The notes under the pieces are model-generated. The model made no database searches. It saw nothing but the letters and a program-made list of their open reading frames with translations, and had not been told where the DNA came from. From positions 3,596,001 through 3,660,000 of the forward strand of contig NZ_CP092364.2 of assembly GCF_022370755.2 (NCBI RefSeq): a stretch of 64,000 bases of DNA. Direction: 5' to 3'. Positions 1 through 8,977 of the stretch are shown here, piece by piece. The stretch's first letter is position 1. Every line of letters starts with the position of its first letter. The position numbers and the translations under genes are program-made. The DNA comes from Mycolicibacterium goodii (GTDB taxonomy: Bacteria; Actinomycetota; Actinomycetes; Mycobacteriales; Mycobacteriaceae).

Positions 1-1
1 G

Positions 2-154
2 CTGCTGGCGCAGGTCACCAGCGAGGGCCACCGCATCGGCGCGGCCGACGAGCAGAACTTCGAGTACGGGTTGCAGTGCATCCTCGACCACGCCGCGCGG
101 CTGATCGAGTCGAAGCCGAGCAAGAAGCCCCGCCGGAAAGCCGCTGCCGGCTGA
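2..154 (+). CDS. C-terminal end of a probable TetR-family regulator (5' truncated by window edge)
   Basis: Only the last 50 residues lie in the window; the reading frame is open from base 2 to the TGA at 152-154. The visible part contains DEQNFEYGLQCILDHAARLI, which resembles the last helix of many actinobacterial TetR ligand-binding domains (typical wording FEYGL..IL), followed by a basic Lys/Arg-rich tail. No DNA-binding domain can be seen, so the family call rests only on this helix. It faces the thiolase on the other strand, convergently. Confidence 0.45.
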   Translation: MLAQVTSEGHRIGAADEQNFEYGLQCILDHAARLIESKPSKKPRRKAAAG

Positions 155-229
155 GGATCTGCGGTACGTCGTCTGCGCCCCGGCGCGGGCCGCATGCCTG
201 ATCTGCCGGGAAGACAGAGCCACGTTCCG

Positions 230-1405
230 CTAGACCTCGACGACGACCGCGCCGCCCTGACCACCGCCCGCGCACATCGCGGCGACACCGATGCCGCCGC
301 CGCGACGTTGCAGTTCGTACACCAGGGTCGTGACCATGCGCGCGCCCGACGCCGCGATGGGATGGCCCAGGCTGCACCCGCTGCCGTTGAAATTCACCAG
401 TTCCTCGTCGAGTCCGTACTCCTTGCAGGCCGCGATCGGCACGGACGCGAACGCCTCGTTGATCTCCCACAACGCGACGTCCGACGGCTTGAGCCCCGCG
501 CGGTCGAGTACCCTGCCGATCACCTTGACGCCGCCGAGCCCGGTATCACGCGGCGGCACACCGATGGCGCCCCACGCCTTCACGGTCGCCATCACGTTCA
601 ATCCGTTGGCCGCGGCGTACTCGCTGTCGACGAGCGCAACGCCCGCCGCCGCGTCGTTGGTGCCGCTGCTGTTGCCCGCCGTGATCGAGAAGCCCTCGAT
701 CTCGGGGTGCAGCACCTTCAGGCCCGCGAGCTTCTCGACGGTGGTGTCGCGCCGGGGATGCTCGTCGACGCTGAAGTCGATCACCGATCCGTCGGGCTGG
801 GTCACCTTGAGCGGCACGATCTCGTCGTGGAACTTGCCCCCGTCGATCGCGGCGACCGCGCGCTGATGTGACCGGGCCGCCCAGGCGTCCATCTCCTCGC
901 GGCTGATACAGGCGGCCCGGGCGGTGTTCCAGCCGACCGTGATCGACATGTCCCTGGTCGGCGCATCCGGGGTCTCGACGTGCGTGGGAGGCATCCAGCG
1001 TTCTTCGAACTTCAGCTCCGGACCCGGGATGCGCCAGTTGACCAGCGGCGTCATCGACAACGACTGCACGCCGCCCGCGATGAGCACGCGCTCCATGCCC
1101 GAGCCGATCTGCGCCGCGGCGTTGCCGATCGCGGTGAGGCTCCCCGCGCAGTGCCGATTGACCGACTGGCCGGGCACGTGGTGCAGGCCCGTCGCGTCAG
1201 CCGCATAGCGGGCGAGATCACCACCGCCGTAATGGGACTCGGCGAAGATGATGTCGTCGATGTCGGCCGGATCGACGCCCGAGCGCCGCACGATCTCCGG
1301 GAGCACCGTGGTGATCAGTGTCTCCGGCGGGGTGTTGACCAGAGTTCCTTTGAAGGACCGTCCGATGGCCGTCCTGGCGGCACCGACGATGACGGGTGTG
1401 GACAT
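230..1405 (-). CDS. Thiolase family protein (acetyl-CoA acetyltransferase / 3-ketoacyl-CoA thiolase)
   Basis: A 391-aa degradative-type thiolase, expected to cleave 3-ketoacyl-CoA with CoA to acetyl-CoA plus a shortened acyl-CoA in the cytosol. The nucleophile Cys86 lies in VNRHCAGSLTA, the NEAFAS motif and His348 in SLGHP are present, and the acid/base Cys378 sits in CAGGGQGG, so all catalytic residues are intact. I chose the ATG at 1405 because it starts the conserved MSTPVIVGAARTAIG and has an AAAGGTG ribosome site about 6 nt upstream; the frame stays open for 19 more codons upstream that look non-coding. It stands alone, so its substrate cannot be read from neighbours. Confidence 0.9.
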   Translation of the reverse strand: MSTPVIVGAARTAIGRSFKGTLVNTPPETLITTVLPEIVRRSGVDPADIDDIIFAESHYGGGDLARYAADATGLHHVPGQSVNRHCAGSLTAIGNAAAQIGSGMERVLIAGGVQSLSMTPLVNWRIPGPELKFEERWMPPTHVETPDAPTRDMSITVGWNTARAACISREEMDAWAARSHQRAVAAIDGGKFHDEIVPLKVTQPDGSVIDFSVDEHPRRDTTVEKLAGLKVLHPEIEGFSITAGNSSGTNDAAAGVALVDSEYAAANGLNVMATVKAWGAIGVPPRDTGLGGVKVIGRVLDRAGLKPSDVALWEINEAFASVPIAACKEYGLDEELVNFNGSGCSLGHPIAASGARMVTTLVYELQRRGGGIGVAAMCAGGGQGGAVVVEV

Positions 1406-1474
1406 GATTTTCACCTTTACGATATCGAGTATTGATGTAACGTTAGCAGCTCGCGGGCTCACTGTGGTTCCGGC

Positions 1475-1661
1475 ACGTGAAAATGCTCGTCACGCAGCCG
1501 AAACGCCTCCTTGGCCGGCGTTACGGACCGTGCTGCACTCGACGCTGACCCGCGACGACCTTGCCGGAATCCGGGCGGTCACCTCCGGTACCGCTCCCCT
1601 GTCTCCGGACGACGCCGAAGCATTCACCTGGCGATGGTTGAGACCGTTTGTGGACGTTTGA
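1475..1661 (+). pseudogene. Short remnant of an AMP-binding acyl-CoA synthetase (fadD-like)
   Basis: In one plus-strand frame the text DLAGIRAVTSGTAPLSPDD followed by AEAF matches the region of AMP-forming acyl-CoA synthetases just after the ATP-binding motifs (usual form LR.V.SGGAPLPPE..EAF). Nothing before about 1475 or after about 1640 in this frame continues the family, and the frame stops at 1661. It reads as a fossil fragment of roughly 50 codons whose downstream edge meets the transposase remnant on the opposite strand. The call rests on motif resemblance only. Confidence 0.4.
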
Positions 1662-1878
1662 CCAGTGGTGGTGATGGTGGACGGCCGGTGTCTTTGACGT
1701 TGCGGATGCGGTCTTCGGTGCGGGCGCGTTGTCGGCGGCGGACTTCCCGATCGGATATGAGATATCGGTGGGTGTTGTTGGAAGACAAGTTGATTCGTCA
1801 TCCGTCGTCGTCGGAGAGCGGTAGTTGCATGTCGGGGCGGGGGCGTTCGCGGCCGGTGATGACCCGCATCTCGGCGCG
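1662..1878 (-). pseudogene. Degenerate IS1380-family transposase C-terminal remnant
   Basis: Read on the minus strand, one frame gives MRVITGRERPRPDMQLPLSD, then DDDG, an in-frame TGA at about 1795, and then REVRRRQRARTEDRIRNVKD. This is the C-terminal signature of IS1380-type DDE transposases (MRVI..RERPHPGAQL..TD.DG, then LELRHRRRARIEDRIR.AKDTG). The stop replaces a Tyr-like codon of the normal protein, and no N-terminal half or terminal inverted repeats are visible, so the element is dead. The whole 1463-2122 stretch holds no intact gene: only this remnant, the fadD-like fragment before it, and about 240 bp of unrecognised sequence after it. Confidence 0.55.
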
Positions 1879-2122
1879 CTTCCCCACTTGGCGAACCTTG
1901 CCCCTTGGTAAGTCAATCTTCTCGCCAGGACAGGCACTTCGTGCACTACCGGCCGCATCACCCACCATTGCGCCAAACCGCAAGGTCAACGCCCGACGGC
2001 CCCGCTGCGGCGAGGTCAAGGCGTCCCTGAGACCGCCGGGCTGTCCACTCGATGCCGAGCGCCGATTCGCCGTCATCGACCGTGAGCTTCGCCAAGATCG
2101 AGAAGCGAGGGTGATGTGGCGG

Positions 2123-3067
2123 TCACGCCGCGGGAAACGACAGGTTCGTGAACTTCTCCGAGATCTCCCAGATACGTTGGGCCTCCTCGGTTCTGCGAAG
2201 ACGTGAGTAGAGTTTCTGTTCTCCGGGCGGTCCACCGAGATGTCCGGGACCGCTCGGGCCGTAGAACCCACCACGCCTTGCGTCGGGCGAGGTGGCGGCG
2301 TAGAGGGCCGGCAGTTGGGCGGTGTGCACGGTTCCGAAGAGGAAGCCACGGGACGACAACGTCCTGATCAAGCGCAGCTTCCAGTCGTCGTGTGCGCGCC
2401 CGGTATCCGGGCGGGCCGCGAGCAGGTTGGTGGGCGCCACACCCGGATGGGACAGGTTGCTCGTGATGCCCCACCCCTGGGCCTCACTGCGCCGGTCCAG
2501 TTCAAGGCCGAAGAGTCCGAATGCGATCTTCGACTGGCTGTAGGCCTTCGCGCCGTCGTATGAACGCTCCCAGTTCAGGTCGTCCCAGTTGATCGCATGC
2601 TGATTCGCCGCGATGCTGACCTGTGAGGTCACCCGCGCGCCACCGGCACGCAGCAGGGGCAGCAGATGGGCCACGAGCGCGAAGTGGCCGAGGTGGTTGG
2701 TGCCGAACTGCAACTCGAACCCGTCGATGGTCGCCTGCCGCTCGGGCGGCGTCATCACACCGGCGTTGTTGATGAGCACGTGAATCGGCTGCCCCTCTTC
2801 AAGGAGGGTCCTGCCCAGGGCGGCAACAGAGGCCAGAGACGACAGGTCGAGTTCGCGTAGCGACACTCGCGCAAGGGGGTTCCTCTCACGGATCACGGCG
2901 AGCGACGCCTCCCCCTTGGCCTCATTACGTACGGGCAGGATCACGTCAGCGCCCGCCGCGGCGAGCCTCGCGGCGATGCCGAGCCCGATGCCGTCGCTGG
3001 CACCGGTGACGACGGCGCGTCTGCCCGACAGATCGGGCACGGTGACGTCGATGGGTTTACGTGGCAT
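2123..3067 (-). CDS. Short-chain dehydrogenase/reductase (retinol dehydrogenase-like)
   Basis: A 314-aa SDR with the NAD(P) Gly motif TGASDGIG at residues 21-28, NNAG at 100-103, a catalytic Ser around 151 and the YxxxK pair Tyr176/Lys180 in AYSQSK. The long loop after NNAG and the C-terminal extension place it with the 300-residue retinol-dehydrogenase/protochlorophyllide-reductase-like SDRs, so it should oxidise or reduce an alcohol/ketone with NADP(H). The ATG at 3067 follows GAGGAG. It is divergent from an MmyB-like regulator that probably controls it. Confidence 0.88.
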   Translation of the reverse strand: MPRKPIDVTVPDLSGRRAVVTGASDGIGLGIAARLAAAGADVILPVRNEAKGEASLAVIRERNPLARVSLRELDLSSLASVAALGRTLLEEGQPIHVLINNAGVMTPPERQATIDGFELQFGTNHLGHFALVAHLLPLLRAGGARVTSQVSIAANQHAINWDDLNWERSYDGAKAYSQSKIAFGLFGLELDRRSEAQGWGITSNLSHPGVAPTNLLAARPDTGRAHDDWKLRLIRTLSSRGFLFGTVHTAQLPALYAATSPDARRGGFYGPSGPGHLGGPPGEQKLYSRLRRTEEAQRIWEISEKFTNLSFPAA

Positions 3068-3173
3068 GTGTGCTCCTCGGTGGTCTCACTGCGTCTCACC
3101 CTCGTCCACGGTGGCCCAGTCATTCAGTGCCGGTCTATCCACTGACCGCTGATCCCAGGAAAACCGGTGAAGG

Positions 3174-3206
3174 GTGGATCGGCAGTCCGTGGATCGGCGG
3201 ATCCAC
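3174..3206. promoter_or_regulatory. Candidate operator between the SDR and its divergent regulator
   Basis: GTGGATC (3189-3195), a 4-nt spacer, then GATCCAC (3200-3206) form a perfect 7-bp inverted repeat, and a third GTGGATC copy lies at 3174-3180. The repeats sit just upstream of the ribosome site of the helix-turn-helix gene and in the only gap between the two divergent genes, which fits an autoregulatory operator. Confidence 0.45.
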
Positions 3207-3243
3207 AGGCGGTAAGAATGGGCTCCTGAAGGAGGTTCACTCG

Positions 3244-4083
3244 GTGATAGATCGGACCGGCCTCGCGGATTTCCTCCGGCACCGCAGAGAGTCGTTGCAG
3301 CCTGAGGACGTCGGCCTGCCACGCGGGCGACGTCGCAGGACCAACGGATTACGTCGCGAAGAAGTGGCCGCCCTGTGCCACATGTCGACCGACTACTACT
3401 CACGCCTGGAGCGAGGGCACGGCCCCAAGCCGTCGGAGCAGATGATCGCGTCCATGGCGCAGGGGCTGCACCTGTCCCTCGATGAGCGCGATCACCTGTT
3501 CCGGCTCGCCGGCTATTCACCGCCATCCCGCGGCACCGACAGCGAACACATCAGCCCCGGCATGTTACGGATCTTCGACCGCCTCGACGACACGCCCGCC
3601 GAGATCGTCACCGAACTCGGCGAGACACTGCGGCAGACCCCACTGTCCGTGGCGCTGACCGGTGACTCGACGGGCCTTCGCGGCCCGGCCCGCAGCATCG
3701 GTTATCGGTGGTTCACCGATCCGGAAACGCGCCGGCTCTACGCCCCCGAGGAGCACGACTTCCTGACACGGATGTTCGTGTCGAACCTGCGCGCGCTGGT
3801 GACGTTGCGCGGTCCCGGATCCCGCGCCGCGCACTACGCAGATCTATTGCTGTCGGAGAGCGACGAGTTCCGGCGGGTCTGGGAAGATCACGAGATCGGC
3901 CTGCGGCCCCGTGAGGTGAAGCACTTCGTTCACCCTGAGCTGGGCACCCTCGAACTGCACTGCCAGACCCTGCTCGATCCCGAACAGTCGCACCTTCTGC
4001 TGGTCTACACCGCGGTCCCCGGCAGCGAGAGCCACGAGAAGCTGCAGTTGCTCTCGGTCATCGGCGCGCAGGCCCTACGCTGA
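3244..4083 (+). CDS. Helix-turn-helix transcriptional regulator, MmyB-like
   Basis: A 279-aa regulator with an N-terminal Xre-type helix-turn-helix at about residues 36-62 (TNGLRREEVAALCHMSTDYY) and a C-terminal MmyB-type ligand-binding, PAS-like domain. The motif family (HRRESLQPEDVGLP) is typical of actinobacterial MmyB-like proteins, which usually control a neighbouring SDR gene. I start it at the GTG at 3244 because GGAGG at 3231-3235 is 8 nt upstream; the open frame continues 61 codons further but that text is unlike the family. It probably represses the divergent SDR. Confidence 0.85.
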   Translation: MIDRTGLADFLRHRRESLQPEDVGLPRGRRRRTNGLRREEVAALCHMSTDYYSRLERGHGPKPSEQMIASMAQGLHLSLDERDHLFRLAGYSPPSRGTDSEHISPGMLRIFDRLDDTPAEIVTELGETLRQTPLSVALTGDSTGLRGPARSIGYRWFTDPETRRLYAPEEHDFLTRMFVSNLRALVTLRGPGSRAAHYADLLLSESDEFRRVWEDHEIGLRPREVKHFVHPELGTLELHCQTLLDPEQSHLLLVYTAVPGSESHEKLQLLSVIGAQALR

Positions 4084-4099
4084 ACTGTCACATGCGCGA

Positions 4100-4957
4100 T
4101 CAGATGATGGCGTCGGCGCGCAACTGCTCGATCTCGCGTGCGCCGTAGCCGATCTCGGTGAGCACCTCGTCGGTGTGCTCGCCGAGTAGCGGGGCCCGAC
4201 GGCGGATGCTGCCCGGCCTCGCCGACATCCGGAACGGGGTGTCGACGATCGGCACGGCGCGTGAGGACCCGGGAACGGCACGCGCCGCAGATAGCCCATG
4301 GCCTCGATGTGCGGGTCGTCGAGCACATCCTGCGTCGAATGCAGCGGCGCGGCAGGCATCTTCGCGCTCTCCAGCAGCTCCAGCACCTGTGCCTTGGTCT
4401 TGTCGGCGCACCACGTCGCCATGATGTCGTTGAGGACATCGCCGTTGTGCCAACGCAGATCGTCGTCGGCGAAACGCGGGTCGTCGAGCAGGTCCTCGCG
4501 CTCGACCAGGCGGCACCAGCGTTTGAACATGGGCCGGCCGGCCACCTGCAACAGCACCCACTCGTTGTCGGCGGTGCGGTACAGGTCGCAGGGAGCCACC
4601 GACGCACCCTTGTTACCCATACGGGGTTTGTCGATCTGCAGCAGTTCCCGCTCGATGAGGAACGCGTTGGACAGCATCAGTGCCGTCCGCAACAGCGCGC
4701 CTTCCACATGCTGGCCCTCTCCCGTGCGGTCGCGGTGGTAGAGCGCCATCATGACGCCGATAGTCAGCGTGAGCGCGGTCCCGAAGTCGGCGTAGGGCAC
4801 CACCGTTCGGATCGGCTGATCGGGCAGACCCTGGCGGTACACCGCACCGGACATCATCTGGCCGGCGCCGTCGAAGCCGATGCGGTCGCTGTATGGCCCG
4901 CCCTCACCGTACGCCGTCGCGCTGGCCAGGATGATGTCGGGTTTCTGTGGCGATTTC
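4100..4957 (-). pseudogene. CaiB/BaiF (family III) CoA-transferase, N-terminally truncated and frameshifted
   Basis: The minus strand encodes the middle and C-terminal parts of a family III CoA-transferase: DIILASATAYGEGGPYSDR, then FDGAGQMMSG, then the long helical region ending near MGYLRRVPFPG. The frame then breaks: the normal C-terminus (AVPIVDTPFRMS, LLGEHTDEVLTEIGYG) continues in another frame to a stop at 4100. A single missing base in the G/C run at about 4267-4273 accounts for it. The N-terminal half, with the first substrate-binding domain, is absent; homology ends at about 4957, next to a perfect hairpin. Two independent lesions argue for a true pseudogene, although the indel alone could be a sequence error. 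Confidence 0.8.
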
Positions 4958-4962
4958 TCTGG

Positions 4963-5020
4963 CGAGCAGACGCAAAACTGCCTATTTCTCCCGGAAAATG
5001 CGCAGTTTTGCGTCTGCTCG
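4963..5020. terminator. Perfect 18-bp hairpin (GAGCAGACGC family), probable bidirectional terminator
   Basis: The arm at 4963-4980 (CGAGCAGACGCAAAACTG) is the exact reverse complement of 5003-5020, with a 22-nt loop. It lies between the GntR gene and the truncated CoA-transferase, both on the minus strand. A related hairpin with the same GAGCAGAC/GTCTGCTC core is found at 11045-11106. Such stems without a T-run are common mycobacterial gene-end hairpins. Confidence 0.6.
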
Positions 5021-5048
5021 GCGTGGAAGTGTCACCCCCGCACGCCCG

Positions 5049-5717
5049 CTATTCCAGGACACCGAGACGGGCGAGGTGGTCGATCAAGGGTTTGGACGCC
5101 GCGCACAGATGGTCGGCCATGGCCGCTCGCGCCAGTTCGCCGTCACGCTTGCCGAGCGCATCGAGGATCCGGCGGTGGTCGTGCGTGGACTGTTCGGGCC
5201 AGCCTTCGACGGTCGGATACACCGATTCCAGTGCGTAGCGGGTGATCTGGGACATGAGCTGGGCCAGCTTGGGTGACTCGGCCGCGCGGTTGACGCCGCG
5301 GTGGAACGCGTGGTTGAGCCGCACCGCCGCCTCGTGGTCGTCGCGCGCGTACGCCTCCTCCAGCTCACGCTGGATCCGGCCGAGTTCGTCCAGCTGGGCA
5401 TCGGTGATCTGCCCGGCCGCCCGCGCCGCCAACTGTCCACCGATGTGGGCCTGCACGCCGGCCACGTCATCGATGTCGCGTCGCGTCACCGGCAGCACCA
5501 TGAAACCGCGCCGAGGTTGCTGCGTGAGCAGCCCCTCGGTGCGCAGCCCGAACAGGGCCTCACGCACCGGGGTCACGCTGATCCCCAGTTCGGCGGCGAG
5601 CTGATCGAGCCGAATGTACTTGCCCGCCGGGTAGGTACCGTCGAAGATCCGTTTGCGCACGAAGCGCGCCACGTCCTCGGCGAGCTGCGGGCGCGCGGCA
5701 AAATCCGGGACGGTCAC
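5049..5717 (-). CDS. GntR-family regulator, FadR/FCD subfamily
   Basis: A 222-aa protein with an N-terminal winged helix (residues about 10-75, including LAAELGISVTPVREAL) and an all-helical FCD ligand-binding domain (residues about 85-215) carrying the usual metal/ligand His residues in LNHAFHRGV and HDHRRIL. It is the fourth gene of the SDR-thiolase-acyl-CoA dehydrogenase operon and begins 3 bp after the dehydrogenase stop, so it is the likely local repressor, probably sensing an acyl-CoA or carboxylic acid intermediate. The palindrome at 8916-8934 is its best candidate operator. Confidence 0.88.
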   Translation of the reverse strand: MTVPDFAARPQLAEDVARFVRKRIFDGTYPAGKYIRLDQLAAELGISVTPVREALFGLRTEGLLTQQPRRGFMVLPVTRRDIDDVAGVQAHIGGQLAARAAGQITDAQLDELGRIQRELEEAYARDDHEAAVRLNHAFHRGVNRAAESPKLAQLMSQITRYALESVYPTVEGWPEQSTHDHRRILDALGKRDGELARAAMADHLCAASKPLIDHLARLGVLE

Positions 5718-5720
5718 CGC

Positions 5721-6914
5721 TCAGACCTTGTAGTCCGACAGCAACCGCTTGCTGATGATGTTCTTCTGGATCTCACTGGTTCCCTCGCCGATGAGCAGGA
5801 ACGGTGCGTCCCGCATCAACCGTTCGATCTCGTACTCCTTGGAGTAGCCGTAGCCGCCGTGGATCCGGAAGGCCTGCTGGGTGACTTCCGAACAGAATTC
5901 GCTGGCAAGGTATTTCGCCATGCCCGCCGCGACGTCGTTGCGTTCGCCGGAGTCCTTGAGTCGCGCGGCGTTGACCATCATGAGATGGGCGGCCTCGACC
6001 TTGGTGGCCATCTCGGCCAATTGAAAGGCCACGGCCTGATGTTCGGCGATCGGCTTGCCGAACGTCTCGCGCTGCTGCGCATAACGCACCGCGAGTTCGA
6101 AGGCCCGCAGCCCGACACCGCACGCACGCGCCGAGACGTTGACGCGGCCGACCTCGACCCCGTCCATCATCTGGAAGAACCCTTGGCCCGGTGTGCCGCC
6201 GAGGATGTCGTCGGCGTTCGCGCGGTACCCGTCGAAGATCAACTCGGTGGTGTCGATGCCCTTGTACCCGAGCTTGTCGAGCTTGCCCGGGATCGTCAGA
6301 CCCGGCAGCACTTCGCCGAATCCCTCGGGCTTCTCGATCAGGAACGCCGTCAGGTTGCGGTGCGGTTTCTCGGCACCCTCGTCGGTGCGGACCAGCGCGG
6401 CCACCAGCGTCGAGCTGCCGCCGTTGGTCAGCCACATCTTCTGGCCGTCGATGGTGTAGGTGCCGTCGCCGTTGTTCTTGGCGCGCGTACGGATCGCCGC
6501 GACATCCGAGCCAAGCTCGGGTTCGGACATCGAGAACGCGCCACGGGTCTCACCGGTTGCCATGCGTGGCAGCAGCTTCTGCTTCTGCGCGTCGGTGCCG
6601 TGCTGGCGAAGCATGTACGCGACGATGAAGTGCGTGTTGATCACACCGGACACGCTCATCCATCCGCGTGCGAGTTCCTCGACGCACAGCGCGTAGGTGA
6701 GCAGCGACTCGCCGAGCCCGCCGTACTCCTCGGGGATCATCAACCCGAACAGACCCATCTCTTTCATCTGGTCGACGATGGCCTGCGGGTAGGTGTCGGA
6801 GTGTTCGAGTTCCTGCGCGGCCGGGATGATCTCCCTGTCCACGAACTGCCGCACCGTCGAGATGATCTCGGTCTGGAACTCCGTCAGCCCCAGCGTCTGC
6901 GCCAGTTTTGTCAT
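5721..6914 (-). CDS. Acyl-CoA dehydrogenase
   Basis: A 397-aa FAD-dependent acyl-CoA dehydrogenase expected to introduce the trans-2 double bond in an acyl-CoA. It has the flavin/substrate motif GAFSMSEPELGSD, the second FAD motif IHGGYGYSKEYEIERLMRD and the catalytic Glu377 in GEGTSEIQ. The start is the ATG at 6914, which overlaps the thiolase stop as ATGA; the 17 upstream in-frame codons lie inside the thiolase gene. It is translationally coupled to the SDR and thiolase upstream, forming a compact beta-oxidation operon. Confidence 0.92.
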   Translation of the reverse strand: MTKLAQTLGLTEFQTEIISTVRQFVDREIIPAAQELEHSDTYPQAIVDQMKEMGLFGLMIPEEYGGLGESLLTYALCVEELARGWMSVSGVINTHFIVAYMLRQHGTDAQKQKLLPRMATGETRGAFSMSEPELGSDVAAIRTRAKNNGDGTYTIDGQKMWLTNGGSSTLVAALVRTDEGAEKPHRNLTAFLIEKPEGFGEVLPGLTIPGKLDKLGYKGIDTTELIFDGYRANADDILGGTPGQGFFQMMDGVEVGRVNVSARACGVGLRAFELAVRYAQQRETFGKPIAEHQAVAFQLAEMATKVEAAHLMMVNAARLKDSGERNDVAAGMAKYLASEFCSEVTQQAFRIHGGYGYSKEYEIERLMRDAPFLLIGEGTSEIQKNIISKRLLSDYKV

Positions 6915-8131
6915 CCGGCAACCCTTTCGAACACAGCGGCCAGCCCCTGGCCACCGCCGATGCACATGGTCTCAAGCCCGTAACGGGCCTCGCGCCGGTG
7001 CAGTTCACGCGCGAGCGTCGCGAGCATCCGACCGCCGGTCGCGCCGACCGGGTGCCCGAGTGAGATGCCCGAACCGCGGACGTTGGTGCGCTCGTGGTCT
7101 GCCTCGCCGAACTTCCACTCCCGCATCACCGCTAGCGCCTGCGCGGCGAACGCCTCGTTGAGTTCGATGAGGTCGATGTCGGCCAGTGTCAGCCTGGCTT
7201 TCGCCAGGGCCACCTCGGTCGCCGGGACGGGGCCGATGCCCATGATGTTGGGCGCCACACCGGCCGAACCCCACGACACGAGCCGCACCAGGGGCCTCAG
7301 GCCCAGGTCGGCTGCCTTCCCCGGGGTCGTGACGATGCACATCGAGGCGGCGTCGTTCTGACCGCTCGAGTTGCCCGCGGTCACCGTCGCCTCCGGATCC
7401 TGTTTGAGCAGAATGGGTTTGAGCTTGGCCAGCGCCTCAATCGTGGTGTCGGCACGCGGGTGCTCGTCGACGCTGATGGTCTCCTCCCCCTTGCGGGTGC
7501 GCACGGTGACCGGGATGATCTCCTCGGCCAGCACGCCGTCGGCCTGCGCCGCGACCGCACGCTGATGCGAACGCACCGCGAGCTCGTCCTGCTCGGTGCG
7601 GCCGATGTTGTACTCCCGGCGCAGGTTCTCGGCGGTTTCGAGCATGCCGCCGGGCACGGGGTGGAACTTTCCTCCAGCGGTGGTCCGTCCCCGTGCGAGC
7701 CCGTCGTGGATCTGCACACCGGTACGCGAAGCGCCCCAACGCATGTCGGTCGAGTAGAACGCGACGTTGCTCATGCTCTCGGCACCGCCGGCCACCACGA
7801 GATCGTGATCGCCGCTGCGCACCTGCAGGCACGCCTGGATCACGGCCTGCAGGCCCGAACCGCACCGGCGGTCCACCTGCATACCGGGCACCGTGATCGG
7901 CAATCCGGCGTCGAGGGCCACGACGCGGCCGATCGCGGGCGCCTCACTGTTCGGGTAGCAGTGCCCGAGGATCACGTCCTGCACCTGATCGGGCGCGACG
8001 CCGGTGCGCTCCAGAAGCCCTTTGAGGACCGTCACTCCCAGGTCGACGGCGGTGAGGGACGCGAACATGCCGCCGTAACGGCCGATCGGGGTACGGACGG
8101 GTTCACAGATGACGGCGTCGCGCGTGCTCAT
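6911..8131 (-). CDS. Thiolase (acetyl-CoA C-acyltransferase), fadA family
   Basis: A 406-aa thiolase with Cys90 in [10 protein letters not shown], the NEAFAAQ motif, His360 in [10 protein letters not shown] and Cys390 in CIGGGQG, all intact. It should carry out the CoA-dependent cleavage step of beta-oxidation. Its start overlaps the stop of the upstream SDR (ATGA) and its stop overlaps the start of the acyl-CoA dehydrogenase, so the three genes are translated in series. Confidence 0.92.
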   Translation of the reverse strand: MSTRDAVICEPVRTPIGRYGGMFASLTAVDLGVTVLKGLLERTGVAPDQVQDVILGHCYPNSEAPAIGRVVALDAGLPITVPGMQVDRRCGSGLQAVIQACLQVRSGDHDLVVAGGAESMSNVAFYSTDMRWGASRTGVQIHDGLARGRTTAGGKFHPVPGGMLETAENLRREYNIGRTEQDELAVRSHQRAVAAQADGVLAEEIIPVTVRTRKGEETISVDEHPRADTTIEALAKLKPILLKQDPEATVTAGNSSGQNDAASMCIVTTPGKAADLGLRPLVRLVSWGSAGVAPNIMGIGPVPATEVALAKARLTLADIDLIELNEAFAAQALAVMREWKFGEADHERTNVRGSGISLGHPVGATGGRMLATLARELHRREARYGLETMCIGGGQGLAAVFERVAG

Positions 8132-8892
8132 ACGTGCCGACCGCCGGTGACCTCCAGCACGGTCCCGGTCATGTACGACGACAGGTCGCTCGCGAGGAAC
8201 AGCGCGACCTTGGCCACCTCGTCGGGTTCACCGGCACGTCCCATCGGGATCTCGGCGAGCTTCTCGTCCCAGATGCGTTGCGGCATGGCCTCGGTCATCG
8301 CCGAGCGGATGAGGCCGGGCTGGATGGCGTTGACCCGTACCCCGAGATACGCGAGTTCCTTGGCCGCGGCCTTGGTCATGCCGACGATGCCCGCCTTGGC
8401 CGCCGAGTAGTTCGTCTGCCCGATCAGGCCGACCTTGCCGGAGATCGAGGACATGTTCACGATCGCGCCGCGCTTGTTCTCACGCATGATCGCAGCGGCC
8501 GCCTTGGTGCCGTTCCAGGTGCCCTTGAGGTGCACGGCGATGACCTGGTCGAACTGCTCCTCGGTCATCTTGCGCAGCGTCGCGTCGCGCGTGATGCCTG
8601 CGTTGTTGACCATGATGTCCAGACCGCCGAAACGCTCCACCGCGGCGGCCACCAGGCCGTCGACCTCGGCGGCCGAAGTGACATCGCACCGCACCGCCGA
8701 GGCCACCTCGGGGCCGCCGAGTTGTTGCGCGGCCGCCTCCGTGGCCTCCAGGTTGAGATCGCCCAGCACCACTCGAGCACCTTCGGAGATGAAGCGCTCG
8801 GCGATGGCGAGGCCCAGACCCTGGGCTCCTCCCGTGACCACCGCAGTCTGTCCGGTCAACAACGACACTCGATCACCTGTCCTCTTCACCAA
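8128..8892 (-). CDS. SDR oxidoreductase, FabG/3-hydroxyacyl-CoA dehydrogenase-like
   Basis: A 254-aa classical SDR with GGAQGLG near the N-terminus, NNAG, catalytic Ser in MSSISG, and YSAAK. FabG-like SDRs of this length in beta-oxidation operons usually oxidise 3-hydroxyacyl-CoA to the 3-keto form, which fits the thiolase and dehydrogenase that follow. An alternative GTG start eight codons in (8868) gives [14 protein letters not shown], the more usual family beginning, and has a nearby AGG-rich site; I cannot decide between them. First gene of the minus-strand operon. Confidence 0.88.
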   Translation of the reverse strand: MVKRTGDRVSLLTGQTAVVTGGAQGLGLAIAERFISEGARVVLGDLNLEATEAAAQQLGGPEVASAVRCDVTSAAEVDGLVAAAVERFGGLDIMVNNAGITRDATLRKMTEEQFDQVIAVHLKGTWNGTKAAAAIMRENKRGAIVNMSSISGKVGLIGQTNYSAAKAGIVGMTKAAAKELAYLGVRVNAIQPGLIRSAMTEAMPQRIWDEKLAEIPMGRAGEPDEVAKVALFLASDLSSYMTGTVLEVTGGRHV

Positions 8893-8915
8893 AGCTGGGG
8901 CACCACCGGGCCCCG

Positions 8916-8934
8916 ATCATATTTCATATATGAT
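8916..8934. promoter_or_regulatory. Palindromic operator in the divergent promoter of the beta-oxidation block
   Basis: ATCATA-N7-TATGAT spans 8916-8934 and contains the perfect 10-bp palindrome TCATATATGA at 8924-8933. It is a striking AT-rich island in a GC-rich gap and lies between the two divergent operons (SDR-thiolase-ACAD-GntR leftward, ACAD-SDR rightward). The GntR protein encoded in the leftward operon is the obvious candidate binder. Confidence 0.55.
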
Positions 8935-8977
8935 ATCTGCAACTCGATACCCCGCGGCAAGAGGCAAAGGAGTCTTT

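Noticed and set aside
4261..5238. Plus-strand 325-codon open frame across the CoA-transferase and GntR region
   Set aside because: It is antisense to two genes with clear protein families and has Arg/His-rich composition typical of a shadow frame.
5301..6983. Plus-strand 560-codon open frame opposite an acyl-CoA dehydrogenase
   Set aside because: Complementary to a well-supported gene; no domain or ribosome site.
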